Positions 24,663-33,507 are shown, counted from the first letter of the stretch. The stretch is DNA of 38,632 nucleotides from VXMO01 sp034422835 (GCA_034422835.1 DAOUJJ010000021.1:1-38632), one strand, 5' to 3'. Numbers and translations are program-made. The notes: generated by a model not told the origin, from the letters alone.

Positions 24663-26021
24663 ATGGCGGAGCTATCAAGTACGAACCCTGCGGATTTCCT
24701 TACCTCCCTGGCGTTTGATCGGCGGCTGGGGTTCTATGATGTGTGGGGATCAGAGGCGTGGGCGCGCGCGCTTGGGCGGGCGGAGGTGCTGACTGAGGAT
24801 GAAGTAAGTGCCATTCTCGGCGGCCTGGAATCTATACGAACTGAACTTAAATCAGGCGAGTTTCCGTTCAGGCCGGAGCTTGAGGACATCCACTTCAACA
24901 TCGAACGGCGGCTTATTGAGCTCATCGGCCCTGTTGGCGGCAAGCTGCACACTGGCCGTTCCCGCAACGACCAGATCGCGACGGACACACGCCTCTATGT
25001 GAAGGACGTCATTCAGGCTGCGCTTGGCCACTTGAACGCCTATTGCCGTGGCCTGTTGGATCAAGCGGAGCAGGGCATCGACGTCATTCTGCCCGGGTAC
25101 ACGCACCTGCAACGCGCCCAACCCGTCTTGCTCGGACATCATCTGCTTGCCTACGTGGAGATGGCCGAGCGCGATGCGGGCCGGCTGCGCGATGCTCTAA
25201 CCCGCACAGACGTGATGCCGCTCGGCAGCGCCGCTCTCACCGGCACGGCGTATCCCATCGACCGCGAGGCGCTGGCTGCCGACCTCGGCTTTGCCGCCGT
25301 CAGCCGCAACAGCATGGACGCCGTGTCGGACCGCGATTTCGTCATCGAGTTCCTGTCCGCCGCCGCGCTGACGATGACACATCTTTCCCGCCTCTGTGAG
25401 GAGCTCATCCTGTGGTCATCGGATGAGTTCGGCTTTGTCCGTGTTGGTTCTGATTACGCCTCCGGCTCCAGCATCATGCCGCAGAAGCGCAATCCGGACA
25501 TTGCGGAGCTGGTGCGGGGCAAGACGGGGCGCGTGATGGGAAGCCTCGTCACGCTGCTCACCATCGTCAAGGCCCTGCCGCTTGCCTATAACCGCGACTT
25601 GCAGGAGGACAAGGAGCCCCTGTTTGATGCTGCGGATACCTTGCTCGGCAGCCTGGAGATGATGGCGGGCATGGTTCCGACGCTGGAGTTCAACGCGGAG
25701 AGGATGCGCGCTGCCGCGGAAAGCGGTTTCCTGCTGGCGACGGAGCTCGCTGATTATCTGGCTGCAAAAGGCGTTCCGTTCCGCGAGGCGCACGGCATCG
25801 TCAATGACCTCGTCAAGAATGCGATGGATTCCGGCAAGGAACTCCGCGACCTGACGCTGGATGATTATCGCCGCGCCTCCGAGCACTTTGAGCAGGATGT
25901 GCTGGACATCACGGTTGACTCTGCCGTTGCCAAGAGGGATGTCATCGGCGGAACAGCGCCCAACCGCGTGCGTGAGGCTATCGCTGCCGCACGCGTCCGT
26001 CTCGAATCGAACGAAGGCTGA
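24663..26021 (+). CDS. argH: Argininosuccinate lyase
   Basis: Splits argininosuccinate into arginine and fumarate, the last step of arginine synthesis; fumarase/aspartase superfamily. Signatures are LHTGRSRNDQIATD, ILPGYTHLQRAQPV and the superfamily motif GSSIMPQKRNPD. With the ATG at 24663 it has 452 residues, which is usual. The frame is open 24 codons further upstream, but those residues are Arg/Ser/Pro-rich, match nothing in the family and cross the divergent promoter region. The N-terminus MAELSSTNPADFLTSLAFDRRLGFYDVWGS fits normal ArgH starts. rpe follows after 8 nt, so the two genes are one operon. Confidence 0.96.
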   Translation: MAELSSTNPADFLTSLAFDRRLGFYDVWGSEAWARALGRAEVLTEDEVSAILGGLESIRTELKSGEFPFRPELEDIHFNIERRLIELIGPVGGKLHTGRSRNDQIATDTRLYVKDVIQAALGHLNAYCRGLLDQAEQGIDVILPGYTHLQRAQPVLLGHHLLAYVEMAERDAGRLRDALTRTDVMPLGSAALTGTAYPIDREALAADLGFAAVSRNSMDAVSDRDFVIEFLSAAALTMTHLSRLCEELILWSSDEFGFVRVGSDYASGSSIMPQKRNPDIAELVRGKTGRVMGSLVTLLTIVKALPLAYNRDLQEDKEPLFDAADTLLGSLEMMAGMVPTLEFNAERMRAAAESGFLLATELADYLAAKGVPFREAHGIVNDLVKNAMDSGKELRDLTLDDYRRASEHFEQDVLDITVDSAVAKRDVIGGTAPNRVREAIAAARVRLESNEG

Positions 26022-26029
26022 CAGCCTGC

Positions 26030-26719
<690 letters not shown>

Positions 26720-26723
26720 AGTC

Positions 26724-27806
26724 CTACCCCGGCGGGTTTTCTCCCGGAGGCCAGGAGCCGAGTCCGGCTGCCTGGTACGCCTCGGCGAGGCGGGCATAGT
26801 AGGCTCCGCCGCTCTCCTCCATCTGCGCGCGCCGCGCCGGCTCCGTTTGCCATAGAACTTCCGTCGGCACGCCCGCCGCGAATGAGTCGTCTGGGATGAT
26901 TGCATACGGCGCAACCGCACCGCCTGCCGCCACCACGCAGAAATCGCCGATCTCCACGCCCTCGGACACTGTCGAGTTGTTGCCCACCAAGCAGTGGTCG
27001 CCGAGCTTGCGTCCATGAAACGTCACGGCGTGGCCGAGCGTATTGTCCGTTCCGATTGTGATGTCGCCGTTCGCGTGGACGACGGCGTTGTCCTGCACGT
27101 TCGTGCGGTCGCCGATGATTATTTTGCCCCTGTCGCCGCGCAGAACCGCGCCGGGGAAAATCGTGCACTGCTCCCCGATCTCCACGTCGCCGACAACATA
27201 TGCCGCCTCACTCACCCATGCCGTCGGGTGGATTTTTGGCGCGTTGCCATTGAAAGGTCGAATCATCGATGAGCCTCCATCAGCCTCGGCAGCGCGATGT
27301 TCCGCTGCCCGAGCGTTCGTGTTGTACCCCTGCACGGAGAGAATCCGCTGCTCAAAGTCGTTGATTGTGCGAATGGGAGTGCCGGGGATGCCTGATACGC
27401 GCGAATTGTGCGGAATGACGGCGCGCGGCAGGACGACGGCACGCGGCTCAATCCAACACCACTCGCCGACCGCTGCCGCCTCAAGCACCGTAGCGTTATC
27501 GCCAACGCGTGTGAACCGTCCCACGCCCATGGAATGAACCATCGCGCCGACACCAACGTAAGCTCCTTCGCCGATCTCCGTCGTGCTGGAGATTGCGCCG
27601 ACTCCACCGCCGTGAATGACTGCGCGTTCCAACACCGCCGCGTTGCGTCGTACGATAATGCGTCCGCCCTCCGCCCGCAGCACTGCGCCCGGCCAAATGC
27701 TCGCGCCCTCGTGGACCTCAACATCGCCCATCAGGTAGGCGTTTTCAGCGATCCACGCGGACGGATGAATTTTGGGCGTGCGGCCCTGAACAGTGCGAAC
27801 AGCCAT
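26724..27806 (-). CDS. Tandem gamma-carbonic-anhydrase-like (left-handed beta-helix) fusion protein
   Basis: Two gamma-class carbonic anhydrase/acetyltransferase-like units in one chain of 360 residues; normal family members have one unit of about 170-180. The first unit (about 1-160) starts TVQGRTPKIHPSAWIAENAYLMGDV, the second (about 181-345) MIRPFNGNAPKIHPTAWVSEAAYVVGDV. The second unit keeps the family site: R223, D225, Q238, D239 and the metal-binding H244, H259 and H264. In the first unit only R44, H65 and H91 remain; the other positions are E46, L59, E60 and V86. The second half may therefore bind zinc while the first is structural. I chose ATG 27806 because it aligns with the start of the second unit and GATAAT lies upstream; ATG 27821 and TTG 27827 are alternatives. 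Carbonic anhydrase activity is not proven for this family branch. Confidence 0.85.
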   Translation of the reverse strand: MAVRTVQGRTPKIHPSAWIAENAYLMGDVEVHEGASIWPGAVLRAEGGRIIVRRNAAVLERAVIHGGGVGAISSTTEIGEGAYVGVGAMVHSMGVGRFTRVGDNATVLEAAAVGEWCWIEPRAVVLPRAVIPHNSRVSGIPGTPIRTINDFEQRILSVQGYNTNARAAEHRAAEADGGSSMIRPFNGNAPKIHPTAWVSEAAYVVGDVEIGEQCTIFPGAVLRGDRGKIIIGDRTNVQDNAVVHANGDITIGTDNTLGHAVTFHGRKLGDHCLVGNNSTVSEGVEIGDFCVVAAGGAVAPYAIIPDDSFAAGVPTEVLWQTEPARRAQMEESGGAYYARLAEAYQAAGLGSWPPGENPPG

Positions 27807-27923
27807 GAGATATTGCCGCATTATCAATGGCGCGGCGATTGAGGGTCAATTCGATAGACACCTTTTCAAAAAAAGTCGATGATAAATCTCAGGGGTAACG
27901 AATGCTAACAGGAGGGCATTTCG

Positions 27924-29762
27924 ATGGGTGATGTCGCAGCGTGGGAGAGTCTCGCTCAGCAGCTCAGGGTCGATTCCGTGCGCGTGGCAGCGCAGGCGAA
28001 ATCAGGCCATCCGACATCTAGCATGTCGGCGGCGGATCTGGCATCGGTTCTGTTGAGTGATTACCTTCGTTACGATTTTGAACGCCGTGACGCCCCCAAC
28101 AACGATCATCTCGTCTTCTCCAAGGGCCATGCCTCCCCGCTGATCTACAGCATGCTCAAGGCCGCGGGCGTCATCGACGAAGAGGAGTTCCTGACGTATC
28201 GATCCATCGGCAGCCGACTTGAGGGCCATCCCGTCCCCAACCTGCCCACGGTTGATGTTGCGACAGGCTCATTGGGACAGGGCCTCCCCATAGCCGTCGG
28301 CATCGCATTGGCGGGGAAGCGGCTGGACCAGTTGCCGTACCGTGTGTGGGTCTTGTGCGGTGACAGCGAGATGGCAGAGGGCTCCATGTGGGAAGCAGCA
28401 GAGCACGCCGCCTACTGGAATCTGGACAACCTGACGGCCATCATCGACGTCAACCGACTCGGTCAACGCGGCGAGACGATGTACGGCTGGGACACCGGCG
28501 CATACGCAACGCGGTTACAGGCATTCGGCTGGCACACCGTCGAGATCGATGGCCATGACGTTGACGCAATCAACGCCGCCTACCAGGAGGCCGTTGGCAT
28601 CGAAGGCCGTCCTACGGCCATCATCGCCCGCACGATGAAGGGGCGCGGCGCATCCGCGGTTGAGAACAAGGAAGGCTTCCATGGCCGCCCCCTGGATGAT
28701 GCCGAAACGGCTATCACGGAGCTGGGCGGCAGCACCGGCGCGACGGTGACCGTTCAGACACCTGCGAACTCCGTCCAACCAAATGTCTTCAAGGTGACAC
28801 CCAGCGGTGGATTGCCGAAGTATGAGCTTGGCTCCCGCATGGCAACGCGCCGCGCCTATGGGGATGCGTTGGCAGCCGTTGGCTCGCGGCGCGGCGATAT
28901 CGTTGCCCTTGACGGCGAAGTCAGCAACTCCACGCATGCGGAGATCTTTGCGAAGGCGCACCCGGATCGATTCTTCGAGTGCTACATCGCTGAGCAGCAG
29001 GCAGTTGCGGCGGCTGTCGGGATGCAGGTGCGCGGATGGACGCCGTACGTCTCCACGTTCGCAGCGTTCCTGACCCGCGCCTACGACTTCATCCGTATGG
29101 CTGCCGTCAGCCGCGCCAACATCCGCCTTTCAGGCTCTCATGCCGGCGTTTCCATCGGAGAGGATGGGCCGTCACAGATGGCGTTGGAGGATATTGCGAT
29201 GATGCGTGCCATCAACGGCAGCACCGTCCTCTATCCGTCCGATGGCAACCAGACCGCACAGCTTGTCGCCGCAATGGCCGATATTGACGGCATCTCGTAC
29301 ATCCGCACGACACGTGAGGCGACTCCGATTCTCTATGAGCCTGATGAGATTTTCAGAGTCGGCGGCTCCAGAGTGCTGCGATCCTCAAATGATGACAAGC
29401 TCACCATCGTTGCCGCCGGCATCACCGTCCATGAGTCTCTCAAGGCCGTTGACGCGATGGCTGCGGACGGCATCAACATCAGGCTGATTGATCTGTATTC
29501 CGTGAAGCCTATAGATACGGCAACGCTTGAGGCGGCCGCGAGTGACACGGGCACGATCCTGACGGTCGAGGATCATTGGACGGAGGGCGGAATCGGTGAC
29601 GCGGTGCTCGGCGCGCTTGGCGGACTGCGAAACCCGCCGCGCGTCATCAAGATTGCCGTGCAGGGTATGCCGGGGTCAGGCAAGCCTGCGGACCTGCTGT
29701 CCCAGGCGGGCATCGACGCCGCCCATATTGAGGCCGCCGCGCGGCTGCTTGCGCAGAGCTAG
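27924..29762 (+). CDS. tkt: Transketolase
   Basis: Thiamine-diphosphate enzyme moving two-carbon units between sugar phosphates. The N-terminal ThDP domain has SGHP (H29), KGHA (H69), EGHP (H102) and the ThDP motif GDSEMAEGS with N177. The middle pyrimidine-binding domain (about 305-470) contains DGEVSNSTHAEIF and FIRMAAVSRANIRLSGSHAGVSIGEDGPSQMALEDIA. A C-terminal transketolase domain completes it. At 612 residues it is the short form (like animal transketolases), not a split pair. AGGAGGG lies 6 nt before the ATG. The amidohydrolase follows after 10 nt, suggesting one operon. rpe is close by. Confidence 0.95.
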   Translation: MGDVAAWESLAQQLRVDSVRVAAQAKSGHPTSSMSAADLASVLLSDYLRYDFERRDAPNNDHLVFSKGHASPLIYSMLKAAGVIDEEEFLTYRSIGSRLEGHPVPNLPTVDVATGSLGQGLPIAVGIALAGKRLDQLPYRVWVLCGDSEMAEGSMWEAAEHAAYWNLDNLTAIIDVNRLGQRGETMYGWDTGAYATRLQAFGWHTVEIDGHDVDAINAAYQEAVGIEGRPTAIIARTMKGRGASAVENKEGFHGRPLDDAETAITELGGSTGATVTVQTPANSVQPNVFKVTPSGGLPKYELGSRMATRRAYGDALAAVGSRRGDIVALDGEVSNSTHAEIFAKAHPDRFFECYIAEQQAVAAAVGMQVRGWTPYVSTFAAFLTRAYDFIRMAAVSRANIRLSGSHAGVSIGEDGPSQMALEDIAMMRAINGSTVLYPSDGNQTAQLVAAMADIDGISYIRTTREATPILYEPDEIFRVGGSRVLRSSNDDKLTIVAAGITVHESLKAVDAMAADGINIRLIDLYSVKPIDTATLEAAASDTGTILTVEDHWTEGGIGDAVLGALGGLRNPPRVIKIAVQGMPGSGKPADLLSQAGIDAAHIEAAARLLAQS

Positions 29763-29772
29763 GGAGGCAAGA

Positions 29773-31170
29773 ATGGCCACAGTAATCCGCGACACAATCA
29801 TCGTCACCAGTGACGCTGATGGCCGCATCATCTACGACGGCGCCATCGCCATTGGTGACGATGGCAACATTGCTGCAGTCGGTCCCACGGATGAGGTCGT
29901 AAGGGACTATCCGAACGCAGAAACAATCTCGGCGCGCGGAAAGGCGGTCTTTCCCGGTTTCTTCAACTGCCACACGCACCTGACCGCCACGCTGAGTCGG
30001 GGCATCCTGGAAGACCTTGGATTCCCGTCTCCCCTGCGCTTTCCCGAGCAGGTGGCGGCCATGCTCTCAGCGGAAGAGATGCAGGTATTTGCGCTGCTCG
30101 GGGCAATCGAGGGCATCCGCAGCGGCACAACGACATTCTTCGAGCAAGGGCGTGGCATATCCAATTACGCGCAGCAACTTGCCGATACCGGCGCTCGATT
30201 CGTCCTTACAGAATCCATGACCGACGTGAACTACAACGTCATCAGCGCCGGAACGCTGCTGAAGTCGTCATCGGATTTCTCAGAGGAACTTGCAGAAGCC
30301 GCCTATCAGCGTGCCGTTGATGTCTACGACGCTTGGCACGGCAAGGCAGGCGGGCGGCTCACCGTCTACTTCTCGCCCTCAACGACGGACTCCGTTTCCC
30401 CGGCGATGCTGCGCCGTTCACGCGAGCTGGCGGAGGAGCGTGGCGTCGGCTACACCATCCATCTGTCCCAGAGCAAGCAGGAGGTGGCGGGAGTGATGGC
30501 CGCGTGGGGTGTGCTGCCTACGCACTACCTGGAGCAGAACGAGTTCCTGGGCCCCCGTCTTGTCGTAGCGCATTGCCGCGAGATTATCGAGTCTGAGATC
30601 CAGGCACTCGGTCGTCACGGCACCGGCATCTCCAATAACCCTGCCATCGCCGCCCGACGTGGCGCGGCGGCGCCTGCGCTTGACCTCGAGGAGGCGGGCT
30701 GCGTGATCGGAATCGGCACGGACAACATGGCCGAGGACATGGTTGAGGCCGTCCGCACGGGCTATTTCGTGGAGCGTGTGCGGCGAGATGACCCGTTCAG
30801 CCCGTCGCCGGAGAAGTTGATGGATTGGGCCACCATTGGTGGGGCGCGCATCATGGGTATGGGTGAGACGCTTGGCTCTCTCGAAGTGGGCAAGCAGGCG
30901 GACCTCTTCGTTACAGACCTGCGCCGCGCCCATATGGTGCCCGTTCTTCGCGTCATCTCTGACTTCGTGAACAACGGTCAGGCATCTGATGTCGAGGCGG
31001 TCATGGTCGCAGGTGAGTGGGTCATGCGTGACCGCAAGCTGCTGCATGTCGACGAGGACGACATCCTGCAACGCGGCGAGGAATTGGCGCATCGAGCATG
31101 GAAGCAACTCCAGGACAAATACCCGGACGTTACGATGCCGTTCCCGCTCTCGGAGGGCCCGGCTTTCTAG
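29773..31170 (+). CDS. Amidohydrolase family protein (SsnA/AtzB/TrzN/MtaD-like)
   Basis: Metal-dependent hydrolase or deaminase of the cytosine deaminase/chlorohydrolase branch. Metal-site residues are visible: HTH (H67, H69), H230 in YTIHLSQSK, H267 in VVAHCRE and D317 in GIGTDN. The N-terminal beta-sandwich part is DTIIVTSDADGRIIYDGAIAI and the C-terminal part ends with the usual IMGMGETLGSLEVGKQADLFV. With the ATG at 29773 it has 465 residues. GGGAGG lies 5 nt upstream, and the longer frame (to 29596) would overlap transketolase by 167 nt, so it is rejected. Likely substrates are a nucleobase, S-adenosylhomocysteine-like compound or guanidine-like amine; the sequence does not decide. It follows transketolase by 10 nt and is followed by a strong hairpin. 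Confidence 0.9.
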   Translation: MATVIRDTIIVTSDADGRIIYDGAIAIGDDGNIAAVGPTDEVVRDYPNAETISARGKAVFPGFFNCHTHLTATLSRGILEDLGFPSPLRFPEQVAAMLSAEEMQVFALLGAIEGIRSGTTTFFEQGRGISNYAQQLADTGARFVLTESMTDVNYNVISAGTLLKSSSDFSEELAEAAYQRAVDVYDAWHGKAGGRLTVYFSPSTTDSVSPAMLRRSRELAEERGVGYTIHLSQSKQEVAGVMAAWGVLPTHYLEQNEFLGPRLVVAHCREIIESEIQALGRHGTGISNNPAIAARRGAAAPALDLEEAGCVIGIGTDNMAEDMVEAVRTGYFVERVRRDDPFSPSPEKLMDWATIGGARIMGMGETLGSLEVGKQADLFVTDLRRAHMVPVLRVISDFVNNGQASDVEAVMVAGEWVMRDRKLLHVDEDDILQRGEELAHRAWKQLQDKYPDVTMPFPLSEGPAF

Positions 31171-31177
31171 CTGTTTT

Positions 31178-31220
31178 CGCACACAATTCGATTCCACTTG
31201 CTGATCGAATTGAATGTGCG
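31178..31220. terminator. 15-bp inverted repeat after the amidohydrolase
   Basis: CGCACACAATTCGAT pairs with ATCGAATTG-AA-TGTGCG around an 11-nt loop: 15 base pairs with a 2-nt bulge. It starts 7 nt after the amidohydrolase stop codon. No T run follows on the plus strand. It may end the transketolase operon, or mark the left edge of the accessory island that begins at 31294. Confidence 0.5.
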
Positions 31221-31293
31221 GCAGAACCTTCAAGGTAGGAGAGGCTGCTGGGCCTGGATACAGCGAGTAAGCCTAAGGTAGGGAATACGAGGC

Positions 31294-31635
31294 ATGAATG
31301 TCCCAAATGCAGACCAAGCAATCGTTACGGCTTCGAAAGCAACAGATTATTTACTTTCGCTTGAGAGCGAATATGGTCGCCCGAAGGCAGGTTTCTTCTT
31401 GCGATTTGGCTTTACTCCGGAACAATGGGAGAGATTTGCCGAGGCACTGATTCAACATGGACGGCAGAACCACGTCACAGGCACATTGGAGACAGAATTT
31501 GGAGTAAAGTACGTGGTTGAGGGGCCTTTAGTGACACCAGATGGTCGGCGTCCTGAGGTAATCACAGTCTGGCAGATTGATAATGAAGATGATGCCCCTC
31601 GACTGGTGACTGCCTATCCACTTGGAGGGACATAA
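31294..31635 (+). CDS. DUF6883-type small protein
   Basis: A 113-residue protein that I recognise as DUF6883-like: MNVPNADQAIVTASKATDYLLS, then KAGFFLRFGFTPEQWERFAEALIQH, KYVVEGPLVTPDGRRPEVITVWQI and a C-terminal PRLVTAYPL. Members are short, often encoded next to DUF4926 proteins, and have been suspected to be toxins or toxin partners because of that pairing; no biochemical function is known to me. The stop codon overlaps the start of the next gene (TAATG), so the two are translationally coupled. No clean Shine-Dalgarno sequence; GAGG is only 1 nt from the ATG. Confidence 0.7.
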   Translation: MNVPNADQAIVTASKATDYLLSLESEYGRPKAGFFLRFGFTPEQWERFAEALIQHGRQNHVTGTLETEFGVKYVVEGPLVTPDGRRPEVITVWQIDNEDDAPRLVTAYPLGGT

Positions 31636-31889
31636 TGGTGAAAGAATACGAGAGGGTCATCATCAATGAGCCGATTCACTGCATCAGTGGCCCCATTATG
31701 CAGCCAGGGGACATTGGCGTCGTGGTCGATATAGTTGGAGATAACTTGGAATACACGCTTGAGTTCTTTGCTGCGGATGGTTGCACAGTTGGTGTAGGGT
31801 CCGCGCAACCTTCCCAGATTCGTGCAGTGACGCCAAAAGATGTCCTTCATGCCCGCGTCATGCAGGAGAGCCCTGCAACAGTAAGCTGA
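31635..31889 (+). CDS. DUF4926-type small protein
   Basis: An 84-residue protein similar to DUF4926: a short SH3/KOW-like beta protein with GDIGVVVDIVGDNLEYTLEFFAADG and a C-terminal helix. Its ATG overlaps the stop codon of the upstream gene by one base (TAATG), with GGAGGG 6 nt before it. In many genomes DUF4926 lies directly beside DUF6883; the usual reading is an antitoxin- or immunity-like role, which remains inference. The methylase gene begins 16 nt later, so all three are probably one transcript. Confidence 0.65.
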   Translation: MVKEYERVIINEPIHCISGPIMQPGDIGVVVDIVGDNLEYTLEFFAADGCTVGVGSAQPSQIRAVTPKDVLHARVMQESPATVS

Positions 31890-31905
31890 CCCACGCCATG
31901 AGCCG

Positions 31906-32793
31906 ATGACCCCAGTCCCTCACAATGATGAGGTCGTTGCCAAATCGCGTGACTCAGACCACAATTTCTACCATGGCGATAACCTGCCTATTCTCCGCGG
32001 GCTGCTGAACGAATCAGTCAACCTGATCGCAACTGATCCCCCTTTCAACACCGGCCGACACGTCAATACTCAATCCGGCCGCCCGGCGGCTGATGCGGAG
32101 TTCAGTGATCGATGGTCGTGGGAGCAGGATGTCGATGCTGAATGGCTCTCTCACATCCGGCAGCATTGTTCCTCGGCAATGCGCGTTGTTGAAACATCCC
32201 GAGAGATAGCCGGTGACAGCATGGCAACCTATCTGTGCTTCATGGCAGTACGCCTCGTAGAGATGAGGCGCATTCTCAAGGATGATGGCAGCGTCTATCT
32301 GCACTGCGATCCCACGTCCAGCCACTATGTGAAGCAGTTGATGGACGCCGTCTTTGGCGCGGACAACTTCAGGAACGAGATTATCTGGAGCTATGGCCTC
32401 GGCGGGTCATCGCCCAGGCGCTACTCTCGCAAGCACGACGTGATTCTCTTCTATACGAAGTCGGATCAGTACACGTTCAACAAGCCGCAGACGCCTGCAA
32501 AATCGCAGAGGCTCAAGGGCCGAATGAAAGGCGCGACGGATGTCTGGGATATCCCGTCGTTGAACAACATGGCCAAAGAGCGCACCGGCTTCCCCACTCA
32601 GAAGCCCTTAGCGCTGTATGAACGCATCATCGAGGCAAGCACCGATCCCGGCGACCTCGTTCTTGATCCCTTCTGCGGCTCAGGCACGACACTCCTTGCG
32701 GCGGAGAGGCTCGGCAGGCGGTGGATCGGGATAGATGCCAACTCAATGGCTTTGGAGACGGCGCAGGAGCGGCTGGCGGCGGAAGGGGCCTGA
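31906..32793 (+). CDS. Site-specific DNA methyltransferase, beta-type motif order
   Basis: SAM-dependent adenine-N6 or cytosine-N4 DNA methyltransferase. Catalytic motif IV is DPPF (44-47) and motif I is DPFCGSGTT (254-262), so motif IV comes first: the beta class. GFPTQKPLALYERIIEAS just before motif I is a family hallmark, and DNFRNEIIWSYGLGG is typical. At 295 residues it is near the usual size. No cognate restriction enzyme is recognised; the small DUF6883 and DUF4926 genes upstream do not resemble one. It may be an orphan regulator or part of an incomplete modification system. It stops 4 nt from the convergent higA gene. No Shine-Dalgarno sequence is seen before the ATG; coupling to the upstream gene is possible. 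Confidence 0.93.
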   Translation: MTPVPHNDEVVAKSRDSDHNFYHGDNLPILRGLLNESVNLIATDPPFNTGRHVNTQSGRPAADAEFSDRWSWEQDVDAEWLSHIRQHCSSAMRVVETSREIAGDSMATYLCFMAVRLVEMRRILKDDGSVYLHCDPTSSHYVKQLMDAVFGADNFRNEIIWSYGLGGSSPRRYSRKHDVILFYTKSDQYTFNKPQTPAKSQRLKGRMKGATDVWDIPSLNNMAKERTGFPTQKPLALYERIIEASTDPGDLVLDPFCGSGTTLLAAERLGRRWIGIDANSMALETAQERLAAEGA

Positions 32794-32797
32794 GAAC

Positions 32798-33124
32798 CTA
32801 GTCGTCGGAGTCGGTTCCGTACGCCGCTGATTCCTCCGCAAGCACTGCTTCTCTCTGCCTATTTCGGGCGAGAGTGAGTTGGTAGCGAGTCTCGAGATTC
32901 AGCCAGAATTGCGCGCTGACTCCAAAGACTCTCTCCAGATCCAATGCAGTTTCCGGCGTGATGGCCTTCTTTGCCTTGATAATTTCGTTCACAACTTGCG
33001 GAGGCCGATTCATCAGTCTCGCCAATTCTCTCTGAGACATTCCGCGGGCTTCAAGTTCTTCCGCAAGGGTCTCGCCGGGAGGAATGGCAAGGTCAGAGTA
33101 AAGCGTAGACCTCTTAGTCGTCAT
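32798..33124 (-). CDS. higA: HigA family antitoxin (XRE helix-turn-helix)
   Basis: Antitoxin and repressor of a HigBA-type toxin-antitoxin pair. 108 residues with the family start LAIPPGETLAEELEARGMSQRELARLM, the helix-turn-helix up to AITPETALDLERVFG, and the diagnostic SAQFWLNLETRYQL. It overlaps the end of the toxin gene by 11 nt, the toxin-first order typical of higBA. It would bind the toxin and the palindrome upstream of higB. Confidence 0.93.
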   Translation of the reverse strand: MTTKRSTLYSDLAIPPGETLAEELEARGMSQRELARLMNRPPQVVNEIIKAKKAITPETALDLERVFGVSAQFWLNLETRYQLTLARNRQREAVLAEESAAYGTDSDD

Positions 33125-33413
33125 AGTGATTGTTTACCTCCAGTACCTCCAGGCTGTTGGATGCCTCGTGAATCTCAACGATGAGTCGCCATCTGCCGGT
33201 CAAGTCAACTGCGTACTGTCCTTGCCTTCTTCCGGTCAGGGCGTGAAGGCGCATGAACCGCAGTTGGCGAATATCCTGTAGGGTTTCGGCATCAAGAAGC
33301 TGGTCGACCCTTTGGATGTACTTTCTTGCTACCACATCACCCCACCTACGGTGAGCTTGTTGCGAATCGAGGTAACAGCGCTGCAGTTGCCTGTTCCGAA
33401 ATCTTACTTCCAA
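33114..33413 (-). CDS. higB: HigB-like toxin (RelE/ParE superfamily mRNA interferase)
   Basis: Ribosome-dependent mRNA-cleaving toxin by family. 99 residues; the start EVRFRNRQLQRCYLDSQQAHRRWG, the LRFMRLHALTGRRQGQYAVDLTGRWRLIVEI core and the C-terminal VLEVNNHYDD match the HigB fold. It is the first gene of the pair, directly behind a strong promoter and a palindromic operator. The start is TTG at 33413, which keeps the family N-terminus; AGGGTG within the operator lies about 6 nt upstream and may double as the ribosome-binding site. Confidence 0.9.
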   Translation of the reverse strand: MEVRFRNRQLQRCYLDSQQAHRRWGDVVARKYIQRVDQLLDAETLQDIRQLRFMRLHALTGRRQGQYAVDLTGRWRLIVEIHEASNSLEVLEVNNHYDD

Positions 33414-33415
33414 CG

Positions 33416-33459
33416 TTCACCCTAAGGGTGAATATATGAAGAACACGGAACCATGTCAA
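33416..33459 (-). promoter_or_regulatory. higBA promoter and operator palindrome
   Basis: On the minus strand TTGACA (33454-33459), a 17-nt spacer and TATATT (33431-33436) form a near-consensus sigma-70-type promoter, the best in the window. The perfect palindrome TTCACCC-TAA-GGGTGAA (33416-33432) overlaps the -10 end and the expected start site, and ends 2 nt before the TTG start codon. It is the probable HigA operator. The mRNA leader would be only about 11 nt. Confidence 0.8.
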
Positions 33460-33481
33460 CTGGGATCGCCCGCAAAACTAG

Positions 33482-33507
33482 AGCGGGCGGGCCACTGCCC
33501 GCCCGCT
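33482..33507 (-). terminator. Terminator of the acyl-CoA dehydrogenase gene
   Basis: AGCGGGCGGG and CCCGCCCGCT pair perfectly (10 bp) around a 6-nt loop, 24 nt after the stop codon. On the minus strand a TTTT run follows after CTAG, consistent with an intrinsic terminator. It also insulates the higBA promoter from this gene. Confidence 0.7.

Noticed and set aside
29596..29772. Upstream extension of the amidohydrolase
   Set aside because: It would overlap the end of transketolase in another frame; the ATG at 29773 has a strong ribosome-binding site.
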